Positions 35,190 through 47,475 of a stretch of 64,000 bases of DNA are shown piece after piece; the stretch's first letter is position 1, and each line of letters starts with the position of its first letter. The stretch covers positions 6,400,131-6,464,130 of the forward strand of contig OZ005648.1 of the NCBI GenBank assembly GCA_963930645.1, written 5' to 3'. The notes below the pieces were generated by a model, which did not search any database, was not told the origin of the DNA, and was given only the letters and a program-made list of their open reading frames with translations. The translations under genes and the position numbers were made by a program. Source of the DNA: Salticus scenicus (taxonomy: Eukaryota > Arthropoda > Arachnida > Araneae > Salticidae).

Positions 35190-35933
35190 AAACTAATTTT
35201 TTGGCCACCATAAGATATTCCTCTGTAAAATCTTATACAAATTCACGCAGAACAAATTATTTCTTAAATTATTATTTATTAAAATTATTTTTCATGATGA
35301 ACGCAGATAATTTTTATCTCAGAGAAATGTAATGCTAAAAGCTGAAAGAAAATCCATTTTTTGCCGACAACAAAAAAACTGCAATTTTTTTTTTAAATGA
35401 TCGATAATTTTTTTTTTAATTATCAAAAATCTATGGTTCAACCATTCGTTTTAAAGGTATTGACGAGCTCTTTCGAAAAATAACCCTATTTAAAATTTAC
35501 ACCCCATCTTGTTGGGAAGGAGAAAAGCAATACATGCACACAACTTTTCCTAATTTACTACTACTATTGTCAATAATTCATATTAATTTTACAATCATGC
35601 GTTAAAAATAACTTTCATGTGCATTTACACGAAATTTTGTTCTATACTGCCATGTAAAAAAAAAAAAGAAAAAGAAAAAGAAAGAAAGAAAAGGATGATA
35701 GCACCACCTGTTCAGCGATAGCTCCGAAACTGTAATCAGGATCTAACTAAATCCCAAGTTTGGTTATATTTCATTCATTAGTTCGTGAGATACAGTGTTC
35801 ACAAAATGTGTGATACACACACAGAGAAGCATTTTCTAAAAAATAGTCAAATCATGCTCAGTATGTCTCAAAACGTCTGAATTCGTCGCAAACCAGAGTT
35901 CGAAAATTTTCACTAATCCAATACTTTCTTATA
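35190..35933 (-). mobile_element. Helentron-like element, copy V, minus strand
   Basis: Read on minus from 35933: TATATAAGAAAGTATTGGAT, TAGTGAAAATTTTCGAACTC, GACGTTTTGAGACATACTGA, TTTTTTAGAAAATGCTTCTC, a GT tract, then the ACCTTTAAAACGAATGGTTG block (about 35430-35450), and the decayed 3' hairpin TATGGTGGCCAAAAAATTAG near 35192-35212. It abuts RTE copy 2 directly at its 5' end. Confidence 0.7.
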
Positions 35934-37205
35934 TAGTATAAAATTCTGATGAAAGTTCTAACAAACCGCTTACAGAAACAATTAGATGCAGCGCAACCTA
36001 AAGAGTAGGCAGGATTCCTAAATGGTTTTAGTAACCATCCACCAAATTCCTACAATTATTGAAAGAAGTAATGAATACGGAACTCCCTTTGTGTGTGGCT
36101 TTTGTGGACTACGATAAAGCTTTTGACTCAGTATCAACTCATTTCTAGCAGTTATGGATGCGTTAAGGAATACTAATATTAATTCAGAATATATTCACCT
36201 TATTGGTCGAAACCTTTATAAAGAAGCAACAGCCAAATTAAAACTTCGTAAAACGAGTAATGGATTCAAAAATCAGAAAGATTCTTAGAAAAGGTCACAT
36301 AATTTCACCGAAGTACTTCAAGAAGTTTTTAAAAAATTAAATTGGGAAGAGAAAGACTATAAAAATTAATGAAGAGTTTATAAATCATTTGAGGTCTGCA
36401 GAGGATATTGTACTACTTGCTTCCTCATTTGAGGATTTGCAAGAAATGCTTCAGGAATCAAGCAAAGAAAGCAAGCTCGTTGGATTGAAAATGAACCTCA
36501 GTAAGACAAAAGTTATGTCCAATTCCTTTGTTTCTCCACTGAAGATCACTGTTGATATGGATGAATTAGAAATGGAGTGCAGTTATACATATTTGGGACA
36601 AGTCCTTACGATGAACGGGAACATCATGAAAGAAATTAACAACCGAGTTAGGCTTGCACGGAGAGCATTCGTTAGAAATAGCGCTATATTCAAAAGCAAC
36701 CTCCCAATTTTTTTGAAGAGAAAAGTTTTTGATCAGTGTGCATTTTGTCTGTTTTAACTTATGCTTCAGAAACTTGGACATTAACAAGTAAAGCTACACA
36801 AAAACTCGAAACAACCCAGAGAAGCATGGAGTGCTAGTGATATAATCTGGTGATTCCTAACGTGGAAGCATGTTAGGAATCACCAGAAGAGATAGAAGGC
36901 GAAACACTTGGATGAGGTAGCAAACCAAAATTACTGTTGTTGTTTCTAGAGTTAAGAAGTTAAAATGGATTTGGGCTTGGATACCTTGCGAAAAGGAATG
37001 ATGATAGATGGACCATCAAAGTCCTATTTTGGATACGGAGACATACGAAAAGACCGGGGAAGAGACCACTGTGTCGTTGGAGAGATAAAATAGTGAAGCA
37101 TGGAAGAGCCGAATGGAGAAGTGGTGCAGAAAACAGGGCAATATGGAATGACCTAAGAGAAACCTTCAACATACAGTGGGTTGATAAAGACTGAAACTGA
37201 TGATG
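35934..37205 (+). pseudogene. RTE-type LINE, reverse transcriptase half, copy 2
   Basis: It starts at GTATAAAATTCTGATGAAAG with LMKVLTNRLQKQLDAAQPKE, then motif A CVAFVDYDKAFDSV (about 36095), motif C SAEDIVLLASSFEDLQEM (about 36389-36450; ADD has become AED), LKMNLSKTKVM, SYTYLGQVLTMNG, and RKVFDQC near 36720. The C-terminal part is frameshifted, and the element ends in CTGATGATGATAC near 37198, a short repeat tail as in RTE elements. It is the same family as 16330-19150, in the opposite orientation. The endonuclease is missing. Confidence 0.9.
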
Positions 37206-37639
37206 ATACGTACATATACAGAAGAAAGTAGAAATGAGTGCATTATTAGGCGTAAAATTTTAACACATAAAATTATTTATCAAAATAAAAGTGAAACAAG
37301 AAGTTTAAAGAATGACTTTGAAAATTTTAAAAAGTTTATGGAATAGGACTGCCTTAAAAATTCTTGGAATCGAAAAATGTTACACAACTGTATATAAAAG
37401 ATCATTAATTACATTTTATACGAGAATGTATAAAATCCGTAAGGAATAATTGCTACTTCATTACTGCTTTTATTTCCACTGTCTGTCTTTCTGTCCTTTA
37501 ATGAAATGAATGAATTTTTAGGGCTTTAATTTTCTCGATCCAAAATAACGATATAATAACTTTAAATAAAATAAATAACTATAAATAACTATAAAAAACT
37601 ATACTATATTTTCTTCTTTATTTTCTTAGAATGATAGAC
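37206..37639. other. AT-rich spacer
   Basis: No feature is recognised beyond a local TATAAATAACTATAAA repetition near 37575. Confidence 0.6.
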
Positions 37640-38190
37640 AAAGCATTATTTTGGAGTCAAACTTTTAAAATTAAACTTCTGCTATATTTACCCATTTTAA
37701 AGACGTTTAATCCGAAAATCAGGTTTTTAGTGGCTGTTCTGGACGTGTATGTGTGTATCAGATGAAGAACAAATATTACCAGGAAACCTAAACTAGGTAT
37801 TCTGTGCCCTATAGCGATGGATATGAAACTTTTTATCGAATCGAACACACAGTTCGTGTAAAAGGCTATCCAAATTAAATACATCCCAATGGGAAAATTT
37901 TTTGGTACAGTCGGTAACAAAAGTATCCGAACACTAGCAAAAATTCCTATATTAAAAAAGTACACTTAATACTGTTTTGTTAAATAAATCCTTGTCGAAT
38001 CATGTTCTTAGTCTAAGAATTTCCGTATGGCTAGGTTTCGGTATTCGTTAGTTAAAATTGCACCCAATTGCATACGTAAAATTTTTATTTTGAAAAGTGG
38101 GAATTAAATAGTTATGTATGTTAAGCAAGAGTTATCGCTGTTTTAATAATATAGAAGAAAGTTTTGTGGTGGCCAAAGATTCCAATTTCA
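37640..38190 (+). mobile_element. Helentron-like element, degenerate copy X, with a nested half-MITE
   Basis: The parts AAACTAGGTATTCTGTGCCC, TATAGCGATG and CACAGTTCGTGTAAAAGG correspond to copy A near 1765-1845. The 3' end at 38151-38177 reads ATAGAAGAAAGTTTTGTGGT, GGCCA, matching the subterminal repeat and hairpin of the 61.6-kb copy. The piece 37908-38010 is a different repeat inserted within it. Confidence 0.55.
37908..38010 (+). mobile_element. CAGTCGGCAGC MITE, left half only
   Basis: It starts with TA then CAGTCGGTAACAAAAGTATC, CGAACACTAGC, continues TACACTTAATACTGTTTTGT and stops being similar after CATGTTCTTAGTC. The right terminal repeat is absent. Confidence 0.75.
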
Positions 38191-38325
38191 ATTATGAAAA
38201 CTTTAACTCCTTGAATGCAAATTTTTTAAATAATGTTACAATTAATTTATATATATATATGTAACATTTGTGAATATATTTGACAAATATTTCGGATGAA
38301 ACAAACAAACAAACAACAACAACAA

Positions 38326-38367
<42 letters not shown>

Positions 38368-39459
38368 AATTGTGGTAATTCAAAAATTTATGACGTGTTT
38401 AAGTAAAATTAACAATGAAAATATACACTGAATAAATGTAACTGAAATCTGCATTCAGTCATGATTTATAACTTTAACGCTTTTTATTTTTTCAGTTTCT
38501 TGTGCTTGAGGAAAAAGAGAATAAAAATAGATAAAATGATATTTTAAGTTTATATTGCAACTTGTGGATAGCATTCTCTTAAAAATTTTCTCCAGAGCTG
38601 CTACCATCATTACTATTTAAAATGAGTTAACGAGTCCAAGACAAGGAATTGCTGAGTTATCCAGCAGGAATGCCCCAGTGAATTTCAATTTTGGTCCTTT
38701 AAAAGTTCCCCTAGCTTTCATATTCAAATGATTTCCAAAACTTTCCCTTCTAAGTTGTGGACGACTCAAAGATTTAGTCCTAACATCTTTTAGCAGGGTA
38801 TCGGCCTTCGAGAAGTCAAAAATTGCAATCTCCATTGGAAAGGTTCAAGGAGCTCAGTTACCAAATCGTTTTGAAATATTGCTCCGATTTACTGAATAGG
38901 TTAAAAGTTATCGGTAAAATTTCAAATTGCAAAAGTTCAAGTGAGAGAGCGTCATAATCTTGGTTATAGGCACAGAAAGAATATAGCTTTTAAAGTTATA
39001 GTTCTGAATAGATAAAATGTGTCTGAGCAAAGCTCGTAATTTGCGAATTTTAATAGAATTTTGAATGCATAAGCATGTAAAGCAGATTGAATTGATGGAT
39101 AGAACTTTTAAATCCTTTTTTTGTAAGCTTACGTAAATTTCAAATTTTATTTGGATAGAGACGCATTTTGTGCAAAACGTTAGAAACGATGAGAAATTTC
39201 AGAGAAATATCTAAATTAAAAAAAAAAAAAATTAGTTATTTTGGCACAAAATTTAACGATAAATTAATATTTTTGTAATTGATTCTCTTTGTATATTATT
39301 ATTCATTTCGAAAATATATGACACTTTAACAATATTCGATAGCTAAAATTTCCATATGCGCATATCTTAATTGGACACAATATGATTTTCTGTATTGGTT
39401 TAAATGGCATTAAAAAGACACGAAGAACGAAAAATCATGCGGTACGCATTGATTATTAA
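38191..39459. other. AT-rich spacer with a long A run
   Basis: An A run of about 35 bp ends near 38364, preceded by (CAA)n. No coding or element signal is seen in the rest. Confidence 0.6.
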
Positions 39460-40300
39460 CTCTTTCCAACTACAAGTGCATCGTATGTCTTTCAATGTTC
39501 TTTGAGAACATTATCCCATAACGGACACACAGAGGGGTTGAAAGATATACAGACAGACTCATTGAATTTAGAATCACTTCTAAACATTGTTGGAAAGTGT
39601 TAAAAATGTTTAACGAAGAAGAAAATTCAGCCCTTAAATTCTAATTGCAGCCGTTAATGTATCTGAATATTTTAGTGTAGCCCTGTAAATCATGTAATGA
39701 GTGTAGCCCTGTAATGTTAACCATATCATATTATATACAAAACATTCTTTTAGAATATCAACAACACATTTAACTTTTTTATGATATCTGCAGAAGAAAG
39801 TTATTTAAGTATGATTCATAAAAATATCTCTCCTGAAACGCAATGCACTGGCATTTTGGGGGGTGTCCCTGTACACACACCAGTTGTATAGGATCTGTTA
39901 ATGCCATTTTAAATAGAGAACATTCTATAGTGAACATGAATAACATGTGTCATTCTTTTTTTTTTTTTTTTTTTTTTTTTGTATTATTCTGAAAACATTT
40001 ATGGATGTTGGAGGCGTGCAGATGGTCAGATAGACAGACAGATACATGAATTGAAATCCTATTCCCACTGAAAAATTATCAGAAAATGTTAAAAACACTT
40101 AATGTAAACGAAAATGCAATTCAAGCAAATTTCCCATAATGACATTTAATTGTGTGGTAAATCTTATTTATAAATAAATATTAATGCTAATCATGCTATA
40201 GTCTATACAAAGCATTTTCTTTGGTGAGTAACACATTTAAAAATATGAATTAAATATGTTCTTTTTGTAATATTGAAGGTCAAAGGACACAATGCTTGAC
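39460..40300 (+). repeat. Diverged tandem pair of about 490-bp units
   Basis: ACAGACAGACTCATTGAAT...GAATC and GACAGACAGATACATGAATTG...AATC, each followed by 'aa.gttaaaaa..tttaa', start near 39550 and 40033. The TATAC.AA..CATT.TTT segment recurs near 39733 and 40203. A T run at about 39956-39980 separates them. The block GGGTGTCCCTGTACAC (about 39859) appears inverted near 53150 as GTACAGGGACACCC. This is a repeat of unknown class. Confidence 0.45.
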
Positions 40301-40949
40301 CTTAAAATTAATTTTTTAAGAAATATACGCATGTGACATATCATTTGAAAGCCTGTATTATAAAATTTCTAATGATACCAGTTTTATATCTTCATGTTAA
40401 TTAGAAAACAAAATAGGGGTACATTTGTAGTGCAAGAATTTTAAAAGTTTGCATTTTTTACCCATTTTTGCAGCCCTGTATGTCAAAAACTAAAAGAGAC
40501 AGAGACTTAGCAATTGGTATGCATTTATTTTTCTATAGAAAAATAAGTGAGTCCAATTTCATAAAAATCTGAGAGGATCAAGTTAAAGATGCACCATTTT
40601 TGTGTTGATTTGACCCTGCCAAAAAAAAAAAAAAAAAAAAAAACTGAGAATATTGTAGTTTTGGTATGAAATAACTTTATAATCAGTTGGTCTTTTAAAT
40701 AAAAGGAAAAGAAAGATATAAAAGAGAATAAGAATGTCGTGATTACGGAGCATATGAATATGAAAATTTCATCGGTGATGTCGTAAATCACATCTTTCCG
40801 ATGAAGTTTTGTTAAAAGCAGTGTTTCTTCAGTGGAGGAGATTAAGGGTAAATAACTAATGCCTCAGTGCACTGTTTTTGCGCAATGCCTTGACAACATA
40901 ACTTACCTGAATGAGCAGTTTTATTGGACTACAGGTTATTTGGAAGCTA
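40301..40949. other. AT-rich spacer
   Basis: An A run lies at about 40621-40643. The short open frames are unrecognised. Confidence 0.6.
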
Positions 40950-41175
40950 CAGTCGGCAGCAAAAGTATCCGAGCACTAGCAAAAATTCCTTTATAAAAAA
41001 AAGTACACTTAATACTATTTTGTTAAACTGTATATTTATTAACTTAACTGTATCTTTATTTAACAAAACTGTTTTTCGAGAACAGGATTCACAAGGATTT
41101 ATTTAACAAAACTGTAAGTGTACTTTTTTTATAAAGGAATTTTCGCTAGTGCTCGGATACTTTTGCTGCAGACTG
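40950..41175. mobile_element. CAGTCGGCAGC MITE, complete, TA-flanked
   Basis: CAGTCGGCAGCAAAAGTATC, CGAGCACTAGC at the left and GCTAGTGCTCGGATACTTTT, GCTGCAGACTG at the right, each flanked by TA. The inverted arms extend inward past AAGTACACTTA on both sides. Related copies are at 37908-38010 and 44037-44209. TA duplication and CAGT ends fit Tc1/mariner. Confidence 0.9.
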
Positions 41176-41189
41176 TAAGCAAACGCAAG

Positions 41190-42070
41190 CTATTATACCA
41201 GAAGTCTTTGAAGCGAGACAAAGTGTCATTTCAAGACAATGGATTCGGTTTTTGCAAACTATATATGCTAATCGAAGATAAATGATACCAAATGAGTACC
41301 GATACATAACAGATACTGTCAAAATAAATCACAGTATGCGCCACTCAATTGCGACAGCGTTTTCTGAGAGGTATGACAGATACCAAAGTTTGAACTCGAG
41401 CTTTTCGAAACTTCCTCCAATATATTGTTTGGCATTCTCGAAGACCTATGGTTTGTTTTGCATTAAAGCGGGTCATTGCGTATGTTGCCTGCAGGAGGTA
41501 AGCAGAAGGTCATACGAGATAAGAAAAAGTGTAGTAAGAAGGGAGTTCTGCTTTAGTATGCAACCAGACAACAGGACACTCATTATTTAGGAAGAACGGG
41601 GCACATGGATTAATTATGCATTTGTACACGGAAGTGTACAATCTCGAAGAGGCCATGTGATGGTCTGCGCCGGTATCAGTATCGATGGCCACATCGATCT
41701 GTAAATAGATCACCGACTGCTCGATAATATAGGAATAAGATCGTCCGATTTTTGTAGTTCCTTCTCATGGAAGGAAACATTACGCAACACCAACATCCCT
41801 CCACATCGTACTTGGCTTGTTTAAGATTTTCTTTTCAATGAAGAAATCTTATTAATCATTTCACCAGCATGTTATTCGGATATGAACCCAATCGAACACG
41901 TAAGCTGGGAAGGATTGTTATTAGGCGACTTTAATCCCCAGAAACTGTTCAGCAGCTGGAAACAACTTGATTAGAAGAGAAGTGATCTCGGTAACGTCAT
42001 TGACTCAATGCACCAAAAACGTGGATGTCATGCCGCCTTATTAAATCTAATTTTTATCCAATACGTCCGT
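41190..42070 (+). pseudogene. Tc1-like transposase, decayed, adjacent to the MITE
   Basis: An N-terminal helix-turn-helix stretch reads FEARQSVISRQWIRFLQTIY (about 41209-41268). The catalytic-domain part has EERGTWINYAFVHGSVQSRR and GHVMVCAGISIDGHIDL (about 41592-41702), where VMVWAGI is normal. PPHRTWLV (about 41795), SDMNPIEH (about 41877-41900) and IDSMHQKRGCHAALL (about 42000-42045) follow the usual C-terminal order. Frames change several times, so it is a pseudogene. It begins 14 bp after the right end of the MITE. Whether the MITE ends belonged to this gene's element is inference. Confidence 0.8.
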
Positions 42071-43894
42071 TACTTTTGTTTGTGCATTTGTTTCTTTCTG
42101 ACAAAATACGAAAAATAAATTGAAGTATTTTTGTTCTATGAGTAATTTTCTTATAGCTTCTCATGTCTATGGATGGACATGTCCAGGCAATATAAATTTT
42201 CTTCCTTCGCAAATTATAGCTAAAATCTTTAATTGTTTCTGGCAGAGTACACGCTCGTCATTAAAATAATATGCCTAAAATGATGCGATTAAATGGCACT
42301 TTAGAATAATATTACTTACATATGCAGACAAACAATATACCGTTTTCGTTAATGACTTCTTTGAAATAAAACGCTCTGAGAATACTACACCTAATAGAAA
42401 ACGTTTCTATTGAATATCATGAATCAAAACATACATAGCTAAACAAGCCTAATTCTCTAGTGGCAAATTTATTGATACATTAATTTACGATTTAAATCCA
42501 AGATGTTTTAAATAAAAGCATATCATAGTCCATCCTCTTTCATCGGCAAACATTTATCCTTAATCACATTAAAGATAAATATATGGGATGCTTTACCCTT
42601 GAAATGAAAGGCATAACAGCCACCTCAATATTTTTAATACCATATGCGTCAAAGTAAAGATTAAACATTTTGAAAATTTAAGACAAATGTTCTATTTTTG
42701 TTAATATTTTACACCAAAAGTATATATTTAAACAATCGAGGAATCGCTGCATTCTTCCTCTATTCCACATGGGAAGAATCTGGAAGATCATTTCGAGTGT
42801 TGAGATAAATCTCGAATGAAGCCGACCCCGTTTCAGCCAATTTAAATATCTTTTATGGCATCAGTTGTTGCTTTGTTGTCAAAGAAAATAACAGTTGGGA
42901 CCCGAAAATCTCCGTGTCCCATAGGCTAGATTCATTAGGGCTGCAGAATCGCTTTTCCTAATGCATAATTCATAGCTTTGTGGTCTGTGAAGCACTTCCG
43001 ATTTTGATTTTGCTCGGATGCAGAAAGAAAGAGTGCATACGAAGGAAAATAATGCAAGCAGCTCTCTCTCGTAACATGCTTGTAGTAAGAATTGCCCTCT
43101 AATAAAACCTGAAGAAGAATTGAAAATATCATTAAAGTTTTCATTTCCTGAGAATTATATGACCTTATCATTCATCCATAACTGAGAAAGAAAGTTTTGG
43201 ATTCAAATATTGCAGTTGCCTCTTCGTATGAATAATGATTTACAAAATTTCAGATAGCATTTTTAAATGTTGAGGTTTCCATTTGAATGGACATATAAAT
43301 TAAATATCCAATTCCTAGAATTAAATACACAGATAACTATAATCAATTTTAAAATTCAAAATAGATTTTTTAAAATTATCATTATGATTTTTATTTTGTA
43401 AAAATCCTCTGGACGTTCGTTAGCTACACATTTTTATCTATCTATCACAAAGGAAAGAATTATTATTACTATCACAGAATTAAAAAATAATAGTGAAAAA
43501 TCTGTAACACGTACAGTTTTTTGGTTATGATTATTTAATATGTACTGGAAGCAATGTAAAAAAGTCTTTGGAAGACATGCATTATTACTATCAATATTAT
43601 TTAGCATGGAATACCGTTAATATGGAGATAATATACATATTGTAGACTTAGTAGAACACAAAAACATGGAAAATACATTAAATGATTGAATTGTTATTAT
43701 TTGTTATTTTAAAACCAAAATACAAAAAAATAGTTTTTTTTTACATCTTGTATTAAATGTCGACTTTGTAATTTTAATACGAATAGTTTACAAATACAAC
43801 AAAACTTATCGGGTACGGTTTTACAAGTTCTACACTGAAAACTTGCCATTTTGAACATGAAACTTTAACTATAAAACAGCACAATCATACTTGA
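42071..43894. other. Low-copy region with a GC-richer block at about 42720-43110
   Basis: The block has balanced composition, no homopolymers, and no partner elsewhere in the window. It includes CTTTGTTGTCAAAG near 42870 (SOX-like) and the inverted pair GAGATAAATCTC near 42802. The open frame 42935-43171 minus is unrecognised. The flanking sequence is ordinary AT-rich DNA. Confidence 0.35.
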
Positions 43895-43898
43895 CCAG

Positions 43899-43939
<41 letters not shown>

Positions 43940-44420
43940 GGTAAGGTACGAATACAAGGTTGCCAAACAAGGGTTGCTAGCAGAGAGGATGGCCAGGAGG
44001 CAGAGTTGATAGCACGAAAGGTTACCACGTGTGATAAAGTCGGCAGCAAAAGTGTCTGAGTACTAGCAATAATCCCTGTCTAAAAAAAGTACACTTAATA
44101 CTGCTTTGTTAAATAAATATTTGTCGAGTCATGTTTCCAGTCAGTATTAAATGTACTTTTTTGATATCGGAATTATTGGCTAATGCTCGGATGCTTTTGC
44201 TGTCGACTGTATTGTAAAAGCCATTAAAAAAAAAAAGAAAAGTGAAATTTGCCGTTTTCTGATACTTTAACAAAAAAAAAAAAAAAAAAAAAAAATGGAA
44301 CCGGGACTCTGAGTTGCCAGGACTCTGGGTTGCCAGCAGAAAGGGTTACCACCTGTGATACTGAGAAAATTATAAAAACTCGTGAAAATTGCCATTTTCT
44401 GATACTCTAACAGAAAAATG
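43895..44420 (+). repeat. Duplicated unit with GTTGCCAG and GGTTACCAC motifs, first copy split by a MITE
   Basis: GGTTGCCAAACAAGGGTTGCT, AGCAGAG...AAAGGTTACCACGTGTGATA (43960-44036) corresponds to GAGTTGCCAGGACTCTGGGT, TGCCAGCAGAAAGGGTTACC, ACCTGTGATA (44312-44362). TTGCCGTTTTCTGATACTTTAACA (44249-44272) corresponds to TTGCCATTTTCTGATACTCTAACA (44389-44412). A runs follow each (43897-43936, 44273-44295). The MITE at 44037-44209 was inserted in the first unit. Confidence 0.7.
44037..44209. mobile_element. CAGTCGGCAGC MITE, short copy, TA-flanked
   Basis: AAGTCGGCAGCAAAAGTGTC, TGAGTACTAGC and GCTAATGCTCGGATGCTTTT, GCTGTCGACTG are inverted ends, with TA at 44035-44036 and 44210-44211. At 173 bp it lacks the central part of the 40950-41175 copy. 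Confidence 0.85.
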
Positions 44421-44563
44421 TGACGTGGTGGGACTTTTTTACTTGCAGGTATTTAAATAAAAATTCGAATTAATAATAAAAGTAATAATTTGACCGTTGT
44501 TACCGGACCACTGTAGACCAGTGTTCTTTGACTTATGGACTCAAATTACACTGCACTGCACTG

Positions 44564-44595
<32 letters not shown>

Positions 44596-45923
44596 CAGGC
44601 CCCGATACTTATGTTTCTGATTCTTATGTAAAATGACCTCCTGAACGGTCATTTTATGGTCATGAATTTCATTTGGAGAATGAAATAGAATTAATTTAAC
44701 ACTTAAAAACAAAAAAAAAATTATATAATGTTTAATAAATAACATTAATAATAGATTAATGTTAATTAAAATATATTTCATAAGTCATATTTGTTCGCAT
44801 GTATGGGCTTAAAAGCAGAATCATTTAAAAGCAAATCGAGGTAATACATAGTTTCAATGACAAATCCCCCCCCCCTTCCCCCGTCCCTAAATTTTCTTCT
44901 TGCCACAAATGTTCATGTTTTAGAATTTTCCAACTCTGTAGTCCCTCAGAAGATATTTAACAATTGAAATAATCCTTCCTCTCCCTCCCCGCAAAATCAA
45001 ACTTATAGCCATAAAATGACCAAAAAGTGATAAAAGTAGGGGACTGTCCCTAAAAAACGGTAGGTAATAGGGCAAAAGGGTGTAGTAAAAACAATTCCAT
45101 TTAGACGGCGCTGCGTCGCCGCAGAAAGAAAGAAGAAGAACTTATATATTTTGTTTATAGATTTTGGCAACAGCCAATAAGTTTAGTTTAGATTTTGGAT
45201 TCTTCGGCTGTGTTCGAAGATAGAATTATTCGATCTCTCACTATGAGAGTTAATTAGATTCGGAACTACGTTCCTTTAAGTATTCTTTTTTATAAATAAT
45301 ATGTATTTAAAGTGTAAATAGAATTTTTATTTTATTAGGATCATTAAACCTTCAGAAAAAGTATAAATCGTTCTAAGGGGCGTCGTATTCGGATTCAGGA
45401 GATCATTTTACATAAGAAATTGCAAAAATGGTGTTGGGGGCAACTTTCATGCAGACCAGTGTTATTTAAAGTGCGTTGTGTGCGATATTTCCTAAAATCT
45501 ATTTCATAAGTCATATTTGTTCGCATATATGGGCTTAAAAGCAGAATCATTTAAAAGCAGATCGAGGATTTCAACAGCTTTTTAAATTGTTCCGGACAAC
45601 TTGGATCGTTTTGTGTGAAAATGCGAGTGAATCGATCTTGTAGTTTTTATCATTTTCTTATTGAGATTAAAAGTGTTTAACTTCGGTTTAGCTGTCTGGT
45701 CGCGCTCTAACATCCGTTACTATTTTCAAAATTTCTTCAAATTAATCAATATATTAACAGACAAGCAGGAAATTTGGGATAATTATGGGAGTAGAGGATT
45801 GAAAGTGGTATCATTCGAAAGGTATGGTTAGCCAGATTTTCTGAATACAAAAAAATTATTTTTTTACGATGTCAAGAAGGTATATGAAAATACTTTTATT
45901 TTTTATGCACTTTTTCATTTTTA
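44421..45923. other. Spacer with a 66-bp direct repeat pair and homopolymers
   Basis: TATTTCATAAGTCATATTTG, TTCGCAT.TATGGGCTTAAA, AGCAGAATCATTTAAAAGCA occurs at 44773-44840 and 45501-45567, about 728 bp apart. Between them lie a C run (about 44868-44876) and a GC-richer stretch (45080-45290) followed by a T-rich zone. An A run lies at about 44564-44592. No coding signal is seen. Confidence 0.6.
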
Positions 45924-47436
45924 TAGGGTAAGTGCACCAGTGATTGACACTTTAAGAGCAATCTCTGATGTTTTTAATGTTCTAGTCATCAGAAAATATT
46001 TTTAGAAATCTTAAGTTAGTACATAGGGTATGAAAGACATTCAGAACCACATATATGTAGTAACAAGTTCTTCTTTTCCCCTAACCTTGCTTGCCCGCAA
46101 CTGCTGAATCCAGGGCTACGTAGTTTAGTTTCTGTTTCCCGTACTCAGAAGCCTAGCTAGCTGATCATTGACGGAGTATCAGAATATGAGAGGAAGTGCG
46201 TGCTTATGCATTACCGTTCTGAGAGAGAATGCCTTTGGACGATCTTCGAGACTGCCCTTGACGTCAGCCAATCTAGGCAAACCGGACCCTAGAAAACCAG
46301 TCTATTGCAAAGAGCGTTTGAAATCATTTCTACTATAGTACTATTTCGCTGATTATACGTTTCACGTGCTCCTTGCAAATATAAGAAGAAACAATTATGT
46401 TGATTTATGGATATAATGCATTTGGATAACAATTAATAAAGGTAAGAATTTACAATTTTTCTATATATTAATTTAAGGCTGTACTTAATTTTACTTCATT
46501 ACAGTAAAATTTATATTGTTAAAATACTTTGTACATAGATTGTTGTTAACCCTAGCTGTTATAACTTAAAAAAGATATTTGTGTTATAAAAATTGTTTTT
46601 ATAATGTATGTTTTAATAATATTAATTGAATTTTAAAGTGGAAGAAAACATATTAGTTTATAAATATTACATTTTCTAATAATATGTTATTACTCTTAAA
46701 ATTTGAAAAAATATTTTTAAGCAAACAAAATCCCATGACATATTATAAAAATTAGTACTATTGCTATTTAAATATTATTTTTATTACTATTAGGATATTA
46801 CATTTTTGTTTTCAAGAAATTGAATCATAAATACTTTACATTTTAGAATAATTTTAAATACTTCTTCTGTAATAGCTGGAGTAATATAGCGTATAATATC
46901 TAAAATGTGGAAATATTTTCTATTATTTATTATTATATTCGGTTTGTAAACAATATGTTTATTTATGCATTAAACCAATTAGCAATGTTATTTTTATAGA
47001 TTTTGTTCTTTGAAAAGTTATTTATAAACATGGGATAATGTTAAAAATAAATAAAATTAAAAATCAAAAGGGACATAAAGTACGAAAGAGATTATTTTGA
47101 ATTTTAAAACAATTATATTAATAATTCATAAATATAATATGAATAAGAAATTAATATATTTTCAGTAATTTATATATATAAAATAATAAAATTATATTTT
47201 ATTATTTTATATATAGTAATTTTATATATAGTAATTAGTAATAATTTTATATATAGTAATTAGTAATTTATTATGTTGTTTGGCCTGAAAATGTCAAATC
47301 GAGGATATATAAATATTCATATTCTACAAATATTGTAATATCACATAAATATATATTGGGCAATAATAGTGATTTTATATGATTTCATATGACTCAGAAA
47401 ATCAACTAATTTTTTATTACCCTATTACTATAATTG

Positions 47437-47472
<36 letters not shown>
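47437..47472. repeat. (TA)n microsatellite within the palindrome loop
   Basis: A TA run followed by GTGTGTG and a G run at about 47482-47491. Confidence 0.9.

Positions 47473-47475
<3 letters not shown>

Noticed and set aside
37657..37965. 102-codon minus open frame
   Set aside because: It is antisense to a degenerate Helentron-like copy and the MITE end. No protein similarity is recognised.
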